Below, one piece after another: positions 23,206 through 23,918 of a stretch of 23,918 bases of DNA. The stretch spans positions 1-23,918 of the IMG/VR virus record IMGVR_UViG_3300048691_000301; one strand, given 5' to 3'. The stretch is from a virus. The translations under genes and the position numbers were made by a program. The notes beneath the pieces are model-generated. The model was not told where the DNA came from. It saw only the letters and a program-made list of their open reading frames with translations, and searched no databases. The stretch's first letter is position 1. The number at the start of each line of letters is the position of its first letter.

Positions 23206-23918
23206 ATGACGAACCGACTCATTGATGTCCACGGCTACGAAGACGGCATGTCCCCCACGGGCAACCCGTACAACGTGCCGCTCTCCGTCGCCAACATGCT
23301 GATCTACGCCGGCCGCGCCAGCCTGTCGGCCAGCAACGCCGTTTCCGGCAGCCCGGAAGACGGTTTCGCCGGCTTCACCGGCTGGACCGCGATCCCGAAC
23401 ATGACGATCTACGCGGGCAAGCTGGTCATGCACCTGACCTGGGTGGGCGGCACTGGCACGGCCCCCACCGCAAGCTATGTCGGCCCGAACAAGTTGGTCG
23501 CCATCCCGGCCGATGCGGCGGACATGGTCTGGCGCATGTACCAAGGCGAGGACACGACCGAGGCGGGCGTTGATGGCTTCCCGGTGGTCGGCAAGAGCGG
23601 CTGGTCGCCGGTCCCGACCCTCGTCGCCGATGGCGCGCGCCAGGTCATGCACATCACCTGGTCCGGTGGCACGGGCACGCCGCCGCCGGATGGCTTCGTG
23701 GGCGCTGGCGAGCTGGTCACCACGGCTGCGCTGGCCGTGAACCTGAAAGGAGAATCCGTCACTGCTGGCCCGCATCAGCATGCTGTTGGCGACGTGACCG
23801 GGCTGTCTGCGCTGATGGCCGGCAAGGTGGACTCCTCGCTGCTGGGTGTCGCATCGGGCGTCGCTGAACTCGACTCGACCGGCAAGCTGAAGGCGTCGCA
23901 GATCCCGGCCAGCGCGCT
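23206..23918 (+). CDS. Tail-fibre-like protein (3' end beyond window)
   Basis: An ATG at 23206 opens a frame with no stop through the window end, giving 237 residues. Residues 1-58 are a leader domain (LIDVHGYEDGMSPTGNPYNVPLSVANMLIYAG). Two similar beta-rich units follow with a 73-residue offset: one starts at G59-W-T, the other at G132-W-S. Each contains VMH-[LI]-TW-x-GGTGT. Residues 193-237 carry HQHAVGDVTGLSALMAGKVDSSLLGVASGVAELDSTGKLKASQIPAS, a signature common in phage tail fibres and host-receptor-binding appendages. It probably forms a trimeric fibre whose C-terminal receptor-binding tip lies to the right. The ribosome-binding site is weak (AGAGAA). Confidence 0.8.
   Translation, partial: MTNRLIDVHGYEDGMSPTGNPYNVPLSVANMLIYAGRASLSASNAVSGSPEDGFAGFTGWTAIPNMTIYAGKLVMHLTWVGGTGTAPTASYVGPNKLVAIPADAADMVWRMYQGEDTTEAGVDGFPVVGKSGWSPVPTLVADGARQVMHITWSGGTGTPPPDGFVGAGELVTTAALAVNLKGESVTAGPHQHAVGDVTGLSALMAGKVDSSLLGVASGVAELDSTGKLKASQIPASA

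Overview
The window is GC-rich (a visual estimate of low-to-mid 60s percent GC) and reads as part of a tailed-phage genome or a large prophage, probably from a high-GC proteobacterial host. The phage assignment rests on a portal-like protein, a tail-fibre-like protein with the typical 'GV-x-ELD-x-x-GK-x-x-x-SQIP' repeat, two giant polyvalent proteins and a minimal RNA ligase. No tRNA, rRNA, CRISPR array, integrase, transposase or attachment site was recognised. The host genus cannot be fixed from this sequence alone.

Layout: (1) 1-3917, minus strand: a structural block transcribed leftward: a portal-like protein, a 299-residue probable virion protein joined to it by an ATGA overlap, and a long Ala/Pro/Thr/Gly-rich protein that runs off the left edge. 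(2) 4031-6685, plus strand: a divergent cluster of small accessory genes. It includes a small basic protein of possible ribbon-helix-helix type, a mosaic gene with an AT-rich 3' half, two related 'GGRAA' modules, a decayed third copy and a cysteine-rich zinc-binding protein. It ends at a strong intrinsic terminator (6727-6759). (3) 6770-13745, minus strand: a 2184-residue methyltransferase/SNF2-helicase polyvalent protein of the DarB type, followed by a 135-residue protein. (4) 13840-15336, minus strand: an Ala-rich coiled-coil protein with its own UUCG-loop terminator. (5) 15606-17295, plus strand: a small acidic protein, a structured intergenic leader, an RNA ligase, a hypothetical protein and a second RHH-like protein. 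(6) 17314-22578, minus strand: a 1754-residue polyvalent protein with an N-terminal inorganic-pyrophosphatase-like domain and a central DdrB-like ParB domain. (7) 22657-23918, plus strand: a double helix-turn-helix regulator and the first 237 residues of a tail-fibre-like protein.

How the parts may work together: the two polyvalent proteins resemble the antirestriction proteins that some phages package and inject with their DNA (P1 DarB and DdrB are the precedents). The plus-strand clusters look like early accessory genes for host takeover or RNA repair. The most unusual signals are non-coding: a two-hairpin element (GNRA-loop hairpin, then a GTGC...GCAC hairpin) found right after stop codons in two separate clusters and in decayed form in a third place, and a 15-bp hairpin behind a four-codon ORF directly upstream of the RNA ligase. 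Promoter regions also share TTTTCCGG-like and TGATTTTGTTT-like words. Several large opposite-strand ORFs are GC-bias mirrors and were left out.
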